A DNA stretch of 64,000 nt from Peribacillus simplex (GCF_001578185.1 NZ_CP011008.1:2384001-2448000), one strand, 5' to 3'. Counted from the stretch's first letter, positions 18,759 through 28,053 are shown. Numbers and translations: made by a program. Notes: generated by a model not told the origin, from the sequence alone.

Positions 18759-18968
18759 ATGAGCCAAGCCGGCAGTATAATCGGGTTATTTGCAATCATA
18801 CCGATTTTATTTTATCTGGGACTTCTTTTTTTAAGCATTTATTTTGTAATTAAGGTGATAAAATTCATCAATGCCAAGACAAAAGCAGATCAGGAAAGAA
18901 ATGATAAGCTGGATGAATTGATAAGAGTTTTAGGTAGCGGTAAAGAAGATCAAAATAGGCCTTTATAA
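18759..18968 (+). CDS. Small single-span membrane protein (paralogue of 53246-53440)
   Basis: A 69-residue protein with one long hydrophobic segment (residues 7-33) and a charged cytoplasmic helix (KADQERNDKLDELI). AAAGGAGG precedes the ATG. The segment YFVIKVIKFINAKTK...DKLDELI is nearly repeated in the gene at 53246, so the two are paralogues. Function unknown; a helper or immunity-type membrane peptide is possible. Confidence 0.75.
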   Translation: MSQAGSIIGLFAIIPILFYLGLLFLSIYFVIKVIKFINAKTKADQERNDKLDELIRVLGSGKEDQNRPL

Positions 18969-18976
18969 TAGAAAAA

Positions 18977-19001
18977 AAGCGCAATCCATTGGGTTGCGCT
19001 T
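18977..19001 (+). terminator. Rho-independent terminator
   Basis: Perfect arms AAGCGCAA and TTGCGCTT with a 9-base loop and a T-rich tail, 9 bp after the small membrane protein. Confidence 0.85.
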
Positions 19002-19089
19002 CTTTTATTTCACTGGATTTTTTGGAACGTCAAGGTAGGTGTACAAGCATTTCCTAATAAGCACCATAGCATATTAGGAGGTGAATAAA

Positions 19090-19992
19090 TTGACTGTTAA
19101 ATTAGAAACTTTATTGGATCGTTCGGAAAAGAATATGGGCAGCGGAATTCATCCAGTCGTTAAAGAGTCAGCATTGGAAATGGTCAAACTGGCATACCAA
19201 GAAGGTATTTTTGTGCAAATCAGCGCAGGTTATCGGTCTATAGAAGAGCAAGCAAAGCTATATGGTCAAGGTCGCCTAGGTTATATCTATGATGGAAAAA
19301 ACTATAGTGATTTATCGAAACCGAGAGTGACGAATGCGATGCCAGGTCAATCTTACCATAACTATGGACTAGCCATTGATTATTTCATAGTTAGCGATGA
19401 TGGAAAGAATGCCATTTGGACAATTGATGCCAAATGGAAACGGGTAGCGGACATTGGTAAATCCTTGGGATTTGCTTGGGGCGGGGATTGGTCAAGCTTT
19501 AAAGATTATCCGCACTTGGATATGACGGGTGGACTAACTTATTCTCAGTTAAAAGCGGGAACAAGGCTCATTGTAAAAAATACGCCTGCAATGGATACTG
19601 GCACTCAGACTATCAAGTCCATTCAAAGGACATTAAATAACCGGTATAATGCAAAAATAGATGTGGATGGTTATTATGGACCTAATACTAAAAAAGCGCT
19701 GATAAAGGGTTTTTAAACCGAATTGAATAAACAATATGGTGCAAAGATTAATGTGGATGGAATATGGGGACCCCAAACAAAAGCGGCTTCACCTAATGTT
19801 AGGAAAGGGGCGAAAGGGAATATCACCTATATCCTTGAAGCTGCACTTTATTTAGAAGGACATAATCCACATGGTATAGATGGTATCTTTGGAAACGGAA
19901 CGGAGATAGCGGTGAAGGCATTTCAAAGGGCCAAGGGAATATCAGCAGACGGTATTGCCGGTGAAAATACCTTTGCGAAATTATTTGGATGA
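19090..19992 (+). pseudogene. M15 peptidase (endolysin type) with two peptidoglycan-binding repeats, split by a stop codon
   Basis: The N-terminal domain is an L-Ala-D-Glu/D-Ala-D-Ala-type M15 peptidase: SYHNYGLAIDY and YPHLDM carry the Zn ligands His, Asp, His. Two peptidoglycan-binding repeats follow (VDGYYGPNTKKAL; VDGIWGPQTKAA, then GIDGIFGNGTEIAVKAFQ). Between the first and second, at 19714-19716, CAA appears to have become TAA; translation in the same frame continues without other damage to 19992. The catalytic part could still be made with one truncated repeat. TTG at 19090 is the likely start because AGGAGGTG lies six bases before it. Confidence 0.8.
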
Positions 19993-20002
19993 TTAGCTTA
20001 GT

Positions 20003-20032
20003 AAAAAGCCTTAAAATATGAAGGCTTTTTTT
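20003..20032 (+). terminator. Rho-independent terminator
   Basis: Arms AAAAAGCCTT and AAGGCTTTTT with an 8-base loop and T run, 10 bp after the peptidase frame. Confidence 0.85.
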
Positions 20033-20272
20033 GTTTGAATGAAAAATGATTTTTATAGTAGCTTTTTTTAAAAGTAAATATATCCCAATCGCTTAAGAAT
20101 CGAAGTATAAGAAAATTAGTCCTTTTACAAATGTGAATTAATTTTTATCGAGTATATATGCTCATTTTCATTCACTTAAAATTGATTGAAATATAATAGT
20201 CCTTTTAATTTTCCACCCGATTGCCGACGGAATATTGTTAGTAGAATAATAGATGGACGTAAAGGAGATAAA

Positions 20273-20460
20273 TCAATTTAAAGTGTTCAAAAATCGTTGT
20301 CAGTTTCACTATTATTGGTCTAATTAGTAGGAATATTCACGTTAGTAGTATTAATATTTTTTAGGCAGAAGATGAAATTATTAGATACCATGGAAGAAGA
20401 AAATGAGACTCCTTATAGTGAAAACGATACAATCAAGATGCTGGTGTGATTTTAGTGTTT
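20273..20460 (+). pseudogene. Decayed small membrane-anchored gene
   Basis: A ribosome-site-like AAAGGAGA lies at about 20260. In one frame the sequence reads LSVSLLLV, stop, LVGIFTLVVLIFFRQKMKLLD and an acidic stretch, i.e. a hydrophobic segment plus soluble part broken by a stop, and it ends at TGA near 20449. Further coding-like sequence up to the terminator at 20559 is also broken. No family was recognised. Confidence 0.4.
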
Positions 20461-20558
20461 CAAAAGTGAATTAAGGGATACAGCTTACGGATAATTCTAT
20501 AGAAATCGACTATGATGTACAGGATGTGTATTTTAACTTAATGTTTAGTGATAAACGA

Positions 20559-20594
20559 AAAGACAGTTAGCAAAGATAAGCTCACTGTCTTTTT
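20559..20594 (+). terminator. Rho-independent terminator
   Basis: Arms GACAGT and ACTGTC, flanked by A and T runs, form a terminator at the end of the decayed region. Confidence 0.7.
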
Positions 20595-20739
20595 GATTTA
20601 ATATTTTAAGTGTATTTAAATTTAAGGAAACCCTTATTAACATGTTTTAGAGCATAAATTTGATCACACAACGATCACGAACGTTTAAATGGCACAGTTC
20701 TTATGATTACAATAATGAGCACAAGCCCCTCAAAAAATC

Positions 20740-21065
20740 CTATTAACCTGCCCCTTCTTACTGATCCGCTCCAAAATCTCCATAAATTTATCCCGCCCGT
20801 GAAATTCAATCGGCGAAACACCTTAATCGACGGTATCGTATCGGCTTCAATCATTAATAATACTTCTCGTTAATCTTGCCTAAATGGATACTATCGCCGA
20901 AATCGACTAGAAGTCCTTTGACAGATGTACTGCCAAGTTTCATTCGCAGCTCGGCTTCAGATGTATGTTTTACAATCTGGGCAGTGGCTTCGACGACTTG
21001 GATTTCAAAGTGTTCCTGGATTTCTCCTTCTGTCGCTCCCTTTTGAATAAGTTGCTAGAGTTTTT
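20740..21065 (-). pseudogene. Decayed minus-strand gene, family not recognised
   Basis: On the minus strand from about 21060 the sequence codes without a stop for more than 60 residues (IQEHFEIQVVEATAQIVK and onwards, then STSVKGLLVDFGDSIHLGK), then meets stops, and resumes in another frame (SPIEFHGRDKFMEILERISKK). GC content is higher than in the flanks, as expected for former coding DNA. I cannot name the family. Confidence 0.45.
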
Positions 21066-21177
21066 CTTGAATAATCAGATAATAAATTGCCTTTTTTTGT
21101 GTGTATCATGACAAATGAATGAACCAAGCTGTCTGAATTTGCATTAAATATATTAACAATGAAAAGAGGTGAATTAT

Positions 21178-21429
21178 ATGTCTGGTTCTGGTTCTAGATC
21201 TGTTGATGTAGTTACGATTCTTTGGGAAAGAGCTACGTTAATACCTTTAGCTCAGCGTACAATTGTACAAGCTACAGTGATTGGAAGTGCCGCACCTTGT
21301 GCTAACACTTTAGCTCCTGGTGATTCCTACAGAGCTGCTTTACGTTGTTTACTTGGAAATAGATTTGTACAAGTATTGAACCTTGACTTCGGGCGAACCG
21401 GAGTTGCCGTGTTCATCCGTTTATTCTAG
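21178..21429 (+). CDS. Hypothetical protein, 83 residues
   Basis: A compact protein with Gly/Ser-rich N-terminus and a mostly beta-type, hydrophobic body with two Cys. Ribosome site AAGAGGTGA lies before ATG, and the frame extends only three codons further upstream. A strong terminator follows 15 bp after the stop, so it is a complete transcription unit. The composition could fit a small spore or structural protein, but I do not recognise it. Confidence 0.6.
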   Translation: MSGSGSRSVDVVTILWERATLIPLAQRTIVQATVIGSAAPCANTLAPGDSYRAALRCLLGNRFVQVLNLDFGRTGVAVFIRLF

Positions 21430-21443
21430 GATGTTAATTGGGG

Positions 21444-21481
21444 GACAAAGTATTTTTCATTTAAAATACTTTGTCTTTTTT
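21444..21481 (+). terminator. Rho-independent terminator
   Basis: Perfect arms GACAAAGTATTTT and AAAATACTTTGTC with a 6-base loop, followed by a T run. Confidence 0.9.
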
Positions 21482-21904
21482 GTAAATACACAAAAACCAC
21501 CAGTCATTAAGATTGATGGTTTTATCAATTTTACTAATACAGAATGAGAAGGAAGCGGAACATTATCTTAGTGAATTTCTAGCTGGTGTTGATCCGAATA
21601 AATTACCTTTTGTCATTTTATTCAAGACTTGTTGATTCAAATGAAATTGAATGTAGCGTAGTACATATCAAAACTTATATTAGCTTAAATAATTCGGAGG
21701 TGGAGGTTTGTTGACTTTTTTTAATAGAATCTATTATATCAGTAGCCAGGATAGGACGTACAGGTACACGGGACTTGATCTCGTGAACTAAACTGTCCAC
21801 CCACTACTTTAGAAACATGTTTGAGGCTAGTTGGGACGTAGATCTCGTATAACAAGCGAAGCTATGACACTGCATGGAGGACTAGGGGTACTGGGTAGTA
21901 AGTA
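21482..21904. other. Intergenic region with short coding remnants
   Basis: A stretch at 21543-21635 reads as about 30 codons of a protein C-terminus (AEHYLSEFLAGVDPNK, then LPFVILFKTC and stop) with no start. The rest is AT-rich and probably includes the left end of the IS110 remnant. I see no intact gene. Confidence 0.4.
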
Positions 21905-22340
21905 ATGGATGGAACAATGAATCCAGTTGCTGGTCTGGATGTGGCAAAAAGAAGAGAGTCAAGTTCAGGCATTTTTAGATCAATCTAAACCGTCTGGGAA
22001 GAGCTTTTCAATGAAGGACATCAAAGAGGAATTAGATCATTTTTTAGACTTTTTAAAAGAAAGTGACAGGGCAGATGCCTATGGTCATTTTAGAATCTAC
22101 AGGGCATTACCATGCTATTCTATATATCTTACTAAATCCGATTATTTCATATCAGGTAAAGAAGTCCAGTTTACGGAAGGTAAAAACAGACGCTATCGAT
22201 GCGTACCAGTTGTGTGTGCTGTATTACAAAGGTGAACCTCATAAAATTAGAGGAATTCAGCTATTAGACCTTCGGAATTTGTCCAGACAACAGGAAATCA
22301 TAACGATTAAGTATGTGGAAGCTAAACTTCAGTTTCACAT
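21905..22340 (+). mobile_element. IS110-family transposase remnant (N-terminal part)
   Basis: Read with frame changes, the sequence gives NPVAGLDVAK (first catalytic Asp), VILESTGHYHAILY (Glu region) and LRKVKTDAIDAYQL (Asp pair), the DEDD pattern of IS110 transposases. There are several shifts, and the C-terminal Ser-type domain is missing. At position 22340 the frame runs straight into a serine recombinase, so the element was cut by recombination at that point. Confidence 0.75.
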
Positions 22341-22341
22341 A

Positions 22342-22915
22342 ATGGCTATTATTGGATATGGACGTGTTTCAACTAAAGATCAGGACTTGGCTTTACAGGA
22401 GGAGAAGTTAAAAGAGTATGGTTGCAAGAAGATATTCATGGAAAAACAAAGTGGTGCTAAATCTGACAGGAAAGAACTTGCTAAGGCGTTGGACTATTTA
22501 AGGGAATCTGACAAGCTGGTTGTTTACAAGTTGGATAGATTAGCACGTTCCACTTTTTACCTACAAATGATTGCTAAGGAACTAGAAGAACGGGGAATAG
22601 CTTTAGTGTTCATCAAAGAACAGATTGATTTTAGTACACCATCAGGAAAGCTAATGTTTACTATGCTGGGGGCTATTGCTGAGTTTGAACGTGATCTATT
22701 TAAAGATAGAACGGCAGAAGGAAGGGAACGTGCTAAGGCACAGGGGAAAAACATATGGGTAGGAAAGGGAAGGATGAGAAGGACGTTAAGAAGGCTTTAA
22801 AGCTGTATGATGAAAGAGAATCTAACGGTTTAAGCGTTAATGATATAGCCAAAATGACAGGTGTCCACGTTCCACTATTTATGCTGAAGTGAAAGAGATG
22901 ACTAGTAATAGCTAA
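22342..22915 (+). pseudogene. Serine recombinase (resolvase family) with frameshifted C-terminus
   Basis: The N-terminal catalytic domain is intact: IIGYGRVSTKDQDL with the nucleophile Ser, then YKLDRLARS, and the E-helix GAIAEFERDLFKDR. After AKAQGKN an extra AT near 22753 shifts the frame; the DNA still encodes KKALKLYDERESNGLSVND in the right frame, and a missing base near 22866 shifts it again in the HTH. The DNA-binding domain is therefore lost. The ATG follows IS110 sequence without a ribosome site. Confidence 0.8.
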
Positions 22916-22947
22916 TCGTCTTTTTTCTTGTGGCATTGTTGTAGTTT

Positions 22948-23024
22948 TAAAATAAAGTCGTACCTTATATAAAAAGATGTACCGATTTAAATAAAGTTAA
23001 ATCGTTTATAAAAATGATAAACCG
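22948..23024. repeat. Two direct repeats of a TTTAAATAAAGT-type motif
   Basis: Units beginning TTAAAATAAAGTCG (22947) and TTTAAATAAAGTTA (about 22985) are spaced roughly 40 bp. Similar pairs occur at 51750. The arrangement resembles transposase or recombinase binding sites at a transposon end, but this is only inference. Confidence 0.4.
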
Positions 23025-23120
23025 AAATCCATACTTTATTTTGGTTTTCCTTTTTTTATTCTGCATGTACAGCAAAATCCTTTTGTATCTTTTTAAATTT
23101 ATAATTTTTTTAATGCACAC

Positions 23121-23149
23121 TTGACACCCTCGCTACATAGTATTACAGT
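23121..23149 (+). promoter_or_regulatory. Promoter of the padR operon
   Basis: TTGACA, a 17-bp spacer and TACAGT. A partial dyad (AGTAT...AGTACT) overlaps the -10 and could be the PadR site. Confidence 0.5.
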
Positions 23150-23209
23150 ATACCAGTACTCATTAATACCGAATACCTGTATAACTTATTAGCTTAGGAG
23201 GTGTATGCT

Positions 23210-23533
23210 GTGGAAAATTTAACAGAAATGCTCAAAGGTGTGTTGGAAGGTTGTGTGCTGGAAATTATCAGCCGGGGAGATACTTACGGCTACGAGATTA
23301 CCCGTCGCCTCAATGAAATGGGCTTTAAAGAGGTTGTTGAGGGTACGGTCTACACCATTTTGGTGCGACTGGAAAAGAAAGAATTAGTGAAATTCGAGAA
23401 AAAGCGTTCTGAAATGGGTCCTCCTCGCAAATTTTACTCATTAAATTATGCAGGACACGAGGAACTCGAACAATTTTGGGGAAAATGGAATTTTGTTTCA
23501 TCAAAAATTAATACCCTAAAGGGGGAGAAATAA
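23210..23533 (+). CDS. PadR-family transcriptional regulator
   Basis: This 107-residue winged-helix protein has the PadR hallmark segments: LEIISRGDTYGYEITRRL, EGTVYTILVRLEKK and GPPRKFYSLNYAGHEEL. GTG at 23210 was chosen because TAGGAGGTG lies just before it. It is followed 1 bp later by two DUF1048 genes, the usual arrangement of this small operon, and is expected to repress its own promoter. The signal is unknown. Confidence 0.9.
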   Translation: MENLTEMLKGVLEGCVLEIISRGDTYGYEITRRLNEMGFKEVVEGTVYTILVRLEKKELVKFEKKRSEMGPPRKFYSLNYAGHEELEQFWGKWNFVSSKINTLKGEK

Positions 23534-23534
23534 T

Positions 23535-23912
23535 ATGAAGAAATTTATAGAGCTAATCATTGGTGATTTAGAAAGCAAGAAGGAATACAAAGCATTTATG
23601 AAAAAAGTAAATTCCCTACCGAAAGATTACGCATTTGTGTTCAAAAAGATTCAAAAGTACATGTGGAATTTCGGATATGGATTTGGTGAAGAAATCATCA
23701 ATTTGTATGAACTGTTTGAAGCTAGTGCAGCAGAAGGCAAGCATGTGCTAGATGTTACCGGTGAAGACGTGGCGGCATTTGCCGATGAATTGATGGCTCT
23801 CTCAAAACTAGATGGAGAATCGGCGAGTATATTAGGAGGGCAAGTAGATTTGAAAAAAGAAATTGAGTGTAGAGTTGAAGAGCAAGTAAAAATATGGACG
23901 AATAAAAAATAA
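23535..23912 (+). CDS. DUF1048 family protein
   Basis: A 125-residue helical protein sharing with its neighbour the pattern KEYKAFM, LPKDYAFVFKKIQKYMW and DVTGEDVAAFADEL, typical of DUF1048. It is the middle gene of PadR-DUF1048-DUF1048. DUF1048 has no known activity that I can state. A GGGGGAGA ribosome site overlaps the padR stop, so the two are coupled. Confidence 0.88.
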   Translation: MKKFIELIIGDLESKKEYKAFMKKVNSLPKDYAFVFKKIQKYMWNFGYGFGEEIINLYELFEASAAEGKHVLDVTGEDVAAFADELMALSKLDGESASILGGQVDLKKEIECRVEEQVKIWTNKK

Positions 23913-23930
23913 GGTAGGAGGTTAAATATC

Positions 23931-24275
23931 ATGGTGAATTTCATCAAAAAGATACTTGACGACAAAAAAGAATACAAAGAAATGATGGCGCGTGTGGAAG
24001 CTTTGCCAGGCAACTACCCAGAAGCCTATAAAAAAATCTGCAACTATATGTGGGGTTTCGCCTCTGGAAGCGGCATGGATATGCTGAGAATCCAGTATGA
24101 TCTCATTGATTTGTTTGAAGATGGTGCGGCAGATGGCAAAGACGTATTGGAAGTGACAGGTGAAGACGTGACAGCATTCGCCAATGGACTTATCGACCAA
24201 GCGAAAAGATGGGATGATAAGTTACGCAATAATTTGAACAAAAGCATTCTGAATCGTGTGGGTAAGAAAAAATAA
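23931..24275 (+). CDS. DUF1048 family protein (second copy)
   Basis: A 114-residue paralogue of the preceding protein: KKEYKEMMARVEALPGNY, KICNYMWGFASG and EVTGEDVTAFANGLI are shared. GTAGGAGG precedes the ATG. The pair probably arose by tandem duplication and may form a heterodimer; this is an inference. No clear terminator follows; the ~260 bp to the IS element hold only a minus-strand frame that I do not consider reliable. Confidence 0.88.
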   Translation: MVNFIKKILDDKKEYKEMMARVEALPGNYPEAYKKICNYMWGFASGSGMDMLRIQYDLIDLFEDGAADGKDVLEVTGEDVTAFANGLIDQAKRWDDKLRNNLNKSILNRVGKKK

Positions 24276-24638
24276 GCGTTGAACAACCCAAAAGAATAGC
24301 TTTTTTGAAAACAAGATAATGTGGCAACGGAATACGCTCCTTAAGACATAGGGGCTTTTTTCTGATAACCATTCCTGGTACCTTCGAATGTGCCGGCTAG
24401 ATAAAGATTTAAAAAGGGAACCCTCCACAACTTTTTCCAAGTCTACATGGATTTCCACTGAATAAGTGTGGGTGACTCCCCTTTCCCATTTACAATCAAT
24501 CTTCAGAACTATCAGCTATTACAGAGCAGCCCTTATACTTGAACTATACCCCGGATAACGGACACACATAAAAAAGTGTCCCTTATCCGGGTTTTTTTAT
24601 GTTTCAATAGATGTAATGAGTATGGACGGAGGGTTTCT

Positions 24639-25064
24639 ATGAGTAAGAATATATATACTGAATTTCAGATTAAAGAACTTGAAAAGAATCCAAATATCAT
24701 TAGTGCTTCCGAGCGATCTATTTCCTATAGTCCGGAATTTAAAACAAAAGCTGTTAAGGAATATAAAAAGGGGAAAGCCCCCTCTCAAATTTTCATTGAC
24801 CAGGGAATTAATCTCGAAATAATTGGAAAGAAACAACCCAAACGTTGTCTACAGCGCTGGCGTAGTACCTTTGAAAGGTTTGGTGAGGAAGGCTTCCTTA
24901 CGGAACGCCGTGGAAAAGGAAGTACAGGACGCCCCACTTCCAAGCCACAGTCTGTAGAAGATCAACTTAGGAAGGCCGAGGCGAGAATCAAATTCCTTGA
25001 AGCAGAAAATGACTTCCTAAAAAAGCTGGAAGAGCTAGAAAGGCAGGCTCTGAAAAAGAAATGA
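24639..25064 (+). CDS. IS3-family transposase OrfA
   Basis: This 141-residue protein has helix-turn-helix segments (YSPEFKTKAVKEY, then a second HTH near RCLQRWRSTFERFGEEG) and a C-terminal coiled coil (DQLRKAEARIKFLEAEN) that in IS150-type elements joins OrfA to OrfB. ACGGAGGG lies before ATG. The stop TGA overlaps the orfB ATG, and orfB is in the -1 frame, behind an A-rich tract (GAAAAAGAAATGA) where frameshifting or coupling can occur. Confidence 0.92.
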   Translation: MSKNIYTEFQIKELEKNPNIISASERSISYSPEFKTKAVKEYKKGKAPSQIFIDQGINLEIIGKKQPKRCLQRWRSTFERFGEEGFLTERRGKGSTGRPTSKPQSVEDQLRKAEARIKFLEAENDFLKKLEELERQALKKK

Positions 25065-25972
25065 TTCTAACTGCTGCTGAGAAGTTCTATCTGATTGAAA
25101 GGACGATCAGAATACACCAATTAAAGAAGGCTGTTTCTTATCTATGCAAATTGGCTGGTGTAAGTCGAAGTGGCTACTATGATTGGTTAAAGGCAGCTCC
25201 TTACCGTGAGCTTCGTGAAGAACAGGATGAATTGGACATAGAATTGATCAGAAATATTTTCATCAGTAAAAAGGAAAAAGTAGGCGCCCTCCAAATCAAA
25301 ATGATTATGGAGAATGACTACTCGGCCGTCATGAATCATAAGAAAATCAGACGGTTGATGACAAAATATAATCTCCTAGCGAAAATCAGAAGGGCCAACC
25401 CGTATCGGAAGATGGCCAAGGCAACCAAGGAGCACCTTACTTGTCCAAACCTCCTTAATCGTGAATTCAATCAGGAGGTGCCAGGGAAGGTCCTGCTTAC
25501 TGACATTACCTATCTTTATTATGGGAAAGGCCAAAAAGCGTATTTATCCTGCGTAAAAGATGCCGCCACAAAAGAAATCGTTACGTACCATTTATCTACT
25601 TCATTAGAAATGGATATCGTTTACGAGACTTTAAATAAGCTAAAGCAGGCTGTGTGTCACGAGTTCCATCCGAGTGCAATCCTTCATTCTGACCAGGGGT
25701 TCCATTACACCCATCCGCTATTTCAACGCAAAGTGAAGGAACTTGGGATAACCCAATCCATGTCCCGCAAGGGAAACTGTTGGGATAATGCGCCAATGGA
25801 AAGTTTCTTTGGCCACTTTAAGGATTTGGCAGAATATAAAACATGTACTAATTTAACGGATGTGAAGGAAGAAATTGATCGAGTTATTGAAGAATATAAT
25901 GAACATCGTTATCAATGGGGGCTAAGGAAAATGGCCCCAGTACAATACCGGGACCATTTATTAGCTGCTTAG
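25061..25972 (+). CDS. IS3-family transposase OrfB (DDE integrase core)
   Basis: This 303-residue protein has an N-terminal HTH_21-type part and an rve integrase core. The DDE triad is visible as DITYLYYG, HSDQGFHY and, spaced 35 residues further on, the Glu in APMESFFGHFK. Full length and without lesions. It overlaps orfA by 4 bp. Confidence 0.93.
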   Translation: MILTAAEKFYLIERTIRIHQLKKAVSYLCKLAGVSRSGYYDWLKAAPYRELREEQDELDIELIRNIFISKKEKVGALQIKMIMENDYSAVMNHKKIRRLMTKYNLLAKIRRANPYRKMAKATKEHLTCPNLLNREFNQEVPGKVLLTDITYLYYGKGQKAYLSCVKDAATKEIVTYHLSTSLEMDIVYETLNKLKQAVCHEFHPSAILHSDQGFHYTHPLFQRKVKELGITQSMSRKGNCWDNAPMESFFGHFKDLAEYKTCTNLTDVKEEIDRVIEEYNEHRYQWGLRKMAPVQYRDHLLAA

Positions 25973-26049
25973 GCACTTTTTTATACTGTCCGTAAAATGG
26001 GGCACAGTTCAACTTATCAGGTCTTTTTTTCATTTATTCCCTTATTTTA

Positions 26050-26480
26050 CCAGATTCGAGGTGTGCATACAAAAGCATTTGATCCATTTATAGATATACG
26101 GATGGACGAAGAATATACCAGCGTACTAGCACTTGAGGAACTTCCTGCAGCTGCAGAGTCAAGTATCAGGGAAGCATTAAAAGATGAAAATGAAGAACCT
26201 ATGATTGTAGAACATACATGCAGCTCGACGGAAACAATATTATAATAGAGGAAAGAAATAACCAAAGCTTTCAAGCGATGGTGATCCAGAGAAAGATTGA
26301 AAGTTCACTGGAAGAGGTGGCGAACCAGGCATGGTCCAACTTGCCTGAGGATCAACGCCTTAAGAGGGAGGGATTTTTTAGAAAAGACATCGATTTGGAA
26401 AAAAAGACGAGTTTGTCCGTCCTTAAATCAATGAGCGTTTTGTGGAACGGTTGAAAAAAGAAATGGAACTTGGTAAGTAA
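26050..26480 (+). pseudogene. Decayed gene to the right of the IS element
   Basis: Coding-like text appears in three consecutive frames: KAFDPFIDIRMDEEYTSVLA to 26245, then NNIIIEERNNQSFQAMV to about 26410, then NERFVERLKKEMELGK with a stop at 26478-26480. No start is visible beyond the IS, so the 5' part may have been lost. I do not recognise the family. Confidence 0.4.
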
Positions 26481-26694
26481 GTCATGGAAGGGTATGCTTT
26501 ACATTAACATAATTAATGATAAAAATATTTACAATCACTAATTCACATAATAACAGTAAATACTTCAGTTTTCCATCTTATTTCATGGTTTCAATTATGG
26601 AACTTTACCTGACAACAAAGTTGTATCATAAAACTATCTAGCTGAAAAATGCCACAAAAGTCCTTGCAGACAAGTATACAAGGACTTTTATAAT

Positions 26695-28017
26695 TTACAT
26701 AAAAGAAATAGCACCACTAATTATAGCTAATACTGTTAAGATTAACGATGTCAAGATGGCCCATTTGTATGCGAATTTCTGATATTCTCCAAGGTCTTTA
26801 TCAACCATACCAACCAATAGAATGGTTGATGCAACAAGTGGACTCATTAAATGAGCGGGTTGTCCCAATATAGAAGCCCGAGCAATTTCTAACGGAGTAA
26901 TACCATAGGCTGAAGCTGCTTCTGCAAGAATAGGGAGAACTCCAAAATAATAGGCATCATTCGATAAAACGAAAGTGAATGGCATACTTGTAATGCCAAC
27001 AATGACAGGAAAAAACTGTCCTAATGAAGCAGGTATTATCGCAACCAGTCCATTAGCAATAGCATCAACCATTTTTGTACCGGAAAAGATTCCTGCAAAT
27101 ACTCCTGCAGCAAAAACTAATAAAACAACAATTAAAGCGTTTCCAGAATGTGCTAAGATACGTCTCTTTTGCATTTCCAGATTAGGGTAATTAATCATTA
27201 AAGCAATAGCGAAACCGACTAAAAATAAAATGGGGGAAGGAACCAATCCCATAATAAGCATGACCATAATGCCTATCACAATTAATAAGTTAACCCACAA
27301 AAAACGAGGACGTTTAATGTCAATATGAGGAAATGTTTCAGTGGCTTCATTTTCAACAGTAGCAGCTATTTCATTTTTGAACTCTTCTATGTGTATTACA
27401 CCAAGTCGTTTACGTTCTTTTTTCCCTAAAATAAATGCGACGAAAATAACCCAAAGAGCACCACCGATCATGGTAGGAATAAGTGGAACAAAAAATTCGG
27501 ATGCATCAAGTCCCAATACTGCTATTGCTCTGGTAGCAGGTCCTCCCCAGGGGGTCATACCACTCATGACACTTAAAGCCAGCATGGCTACAGTGGCTAA
27601 AACCAATGGATTCATACCGATTCGTTTATAAAGTGGATACATAGCTGAAACAGTAATGATATACGTTGTTGTACCGTCTCCATCTAGGGCCACAAGTAAT
27701 GCAAGAATTGTGGTACCCATCGAAATTTTGACAGGATCTCCCTTGACAACTTCTAATAACTTTTTGATAAGTGGGTCAAATAAGCCCGTATCTATCATAA
27801 TGCCAAAAAACAATATGGCGAATAATAATAGAGCAGCAGAAGGAGCGACTAGCTTAATGCCTTCCATCATCATAGTGCCAATTTTGCTTCCAAAACCACC
27901 AACTCCTGCAAAAACGATCGGAACTAAAGTTAAAGCAACAATGGGTGATAAACGTTTGGACATAATTAAATAGGTAAAAACGGTAACCATGGAGATGCCT
28001 AAAATTGTAAGAAACAT
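26695..28017 (-). CDS. CitMHS-family citrate/tricarboxylate:cation symporter
   Basis: A 440-residue polytopic membrane protein of the CitMHS family, which imports citrate or related acids as metal complexes. Recognisable segments are [50 protein letters not shown] and [14 protein letters not shown]. Start at 28017 follows GGGAGGGG at 7-8 bp; the upstream TTG lies inside the ribosome site. A cre-like sequence lies just upstream. A close paralogue is at 35492-36802. Gene order with TcuA and PrpF suggests a tricarboxylate other than, or besides, citrate. Confidence 0.9.
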   Translation of the reverse strand: MFLTILGISMVTVFTYLIMSKRLSPIVALTLVPIVFAGVGGFGSKIGTMMMEGIKLVAPSAALLLFAILFFGIMIDTGLFDPLIKKLLEVVKGDPVKISMGTTILALLVALDGDGTTTYIITVSAMYPLYKRIGMNPLVLATVAMLALSVMSGMTPWGGPATRAIAVLGLDASEFFVPLIPTMIGGALWVIFVAFILGKKERKRLGVIHIEEFKNEIAATVENEATETFPHIDIKRPRFLWVNLLIVIGIMVMLIMGLVPSPILFLVGFAIALMINYPNLEMQKRRILAHSGNALIVVLLVFAAGVFAGIFSGTKMVDAIANGLVAIIPASLGQFFPVIVGITSMPFTFVLSNDAYYFGVLPILAEAASAYGITPLEIARASILGQPAHLMSPLVASTILLVGMVDKDLGEYQKFAYKWAILTSLILTVLAIISGAISFM

Positions 28018-28039
28018 TATTAAATCCCCTCCCAAATAT

Positions 28040-28053
28040 TGAATGCGCTTTCA
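28040..28053. promoter_or_regulatory. cre-like site (CcpA) before the CitMHS gene
   Basis: TGAATGCGCTTTCA matches the TGWAANCGNTNWCA cre consensus at every fixed position except one. It lies 22 bp upstream of the transporter start. Carbon catabolite repression of citrate transporters by CcpA is known in Bacillus, so the site is plausible. Confidence 0.55.

Larger units (their letters stand above)
24540..26011 (+). mobile_element. IS3-family (IS150-like) insertion sequence
   Basis: The left end begins TGAACTATACCCCGG and the right end, read in reverse, begins TGAACTGTGCCCC; after five differing bases both continue ACGGACA and then share ATAAAAAAGTG. The flanking triplet ACT (24537-24539 and 26012-26014) is a 3-bp target duplication, as expected for IS3. 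Two overlapping frames, orfA and orfB, are intact, so the element may be active. A related copy lies at 50026-51520 in the other orientation. Confidence 0.9.

Noticed and set aside
22342-22915. Serine recombinase as the enzyme that moves the cassette-like units
   Set aside because: It is frameshifted in the DNA-binding part and lies 24 kb away; nothing links it with the composite repeat.
24222-24458. 78-codon minus-strand frame beside the IS element
   Set aside because: It overlaps the end of the intact DUF1048 gene and lacks a ribosome site; the first part looks a little protein-like, but not enough to call.
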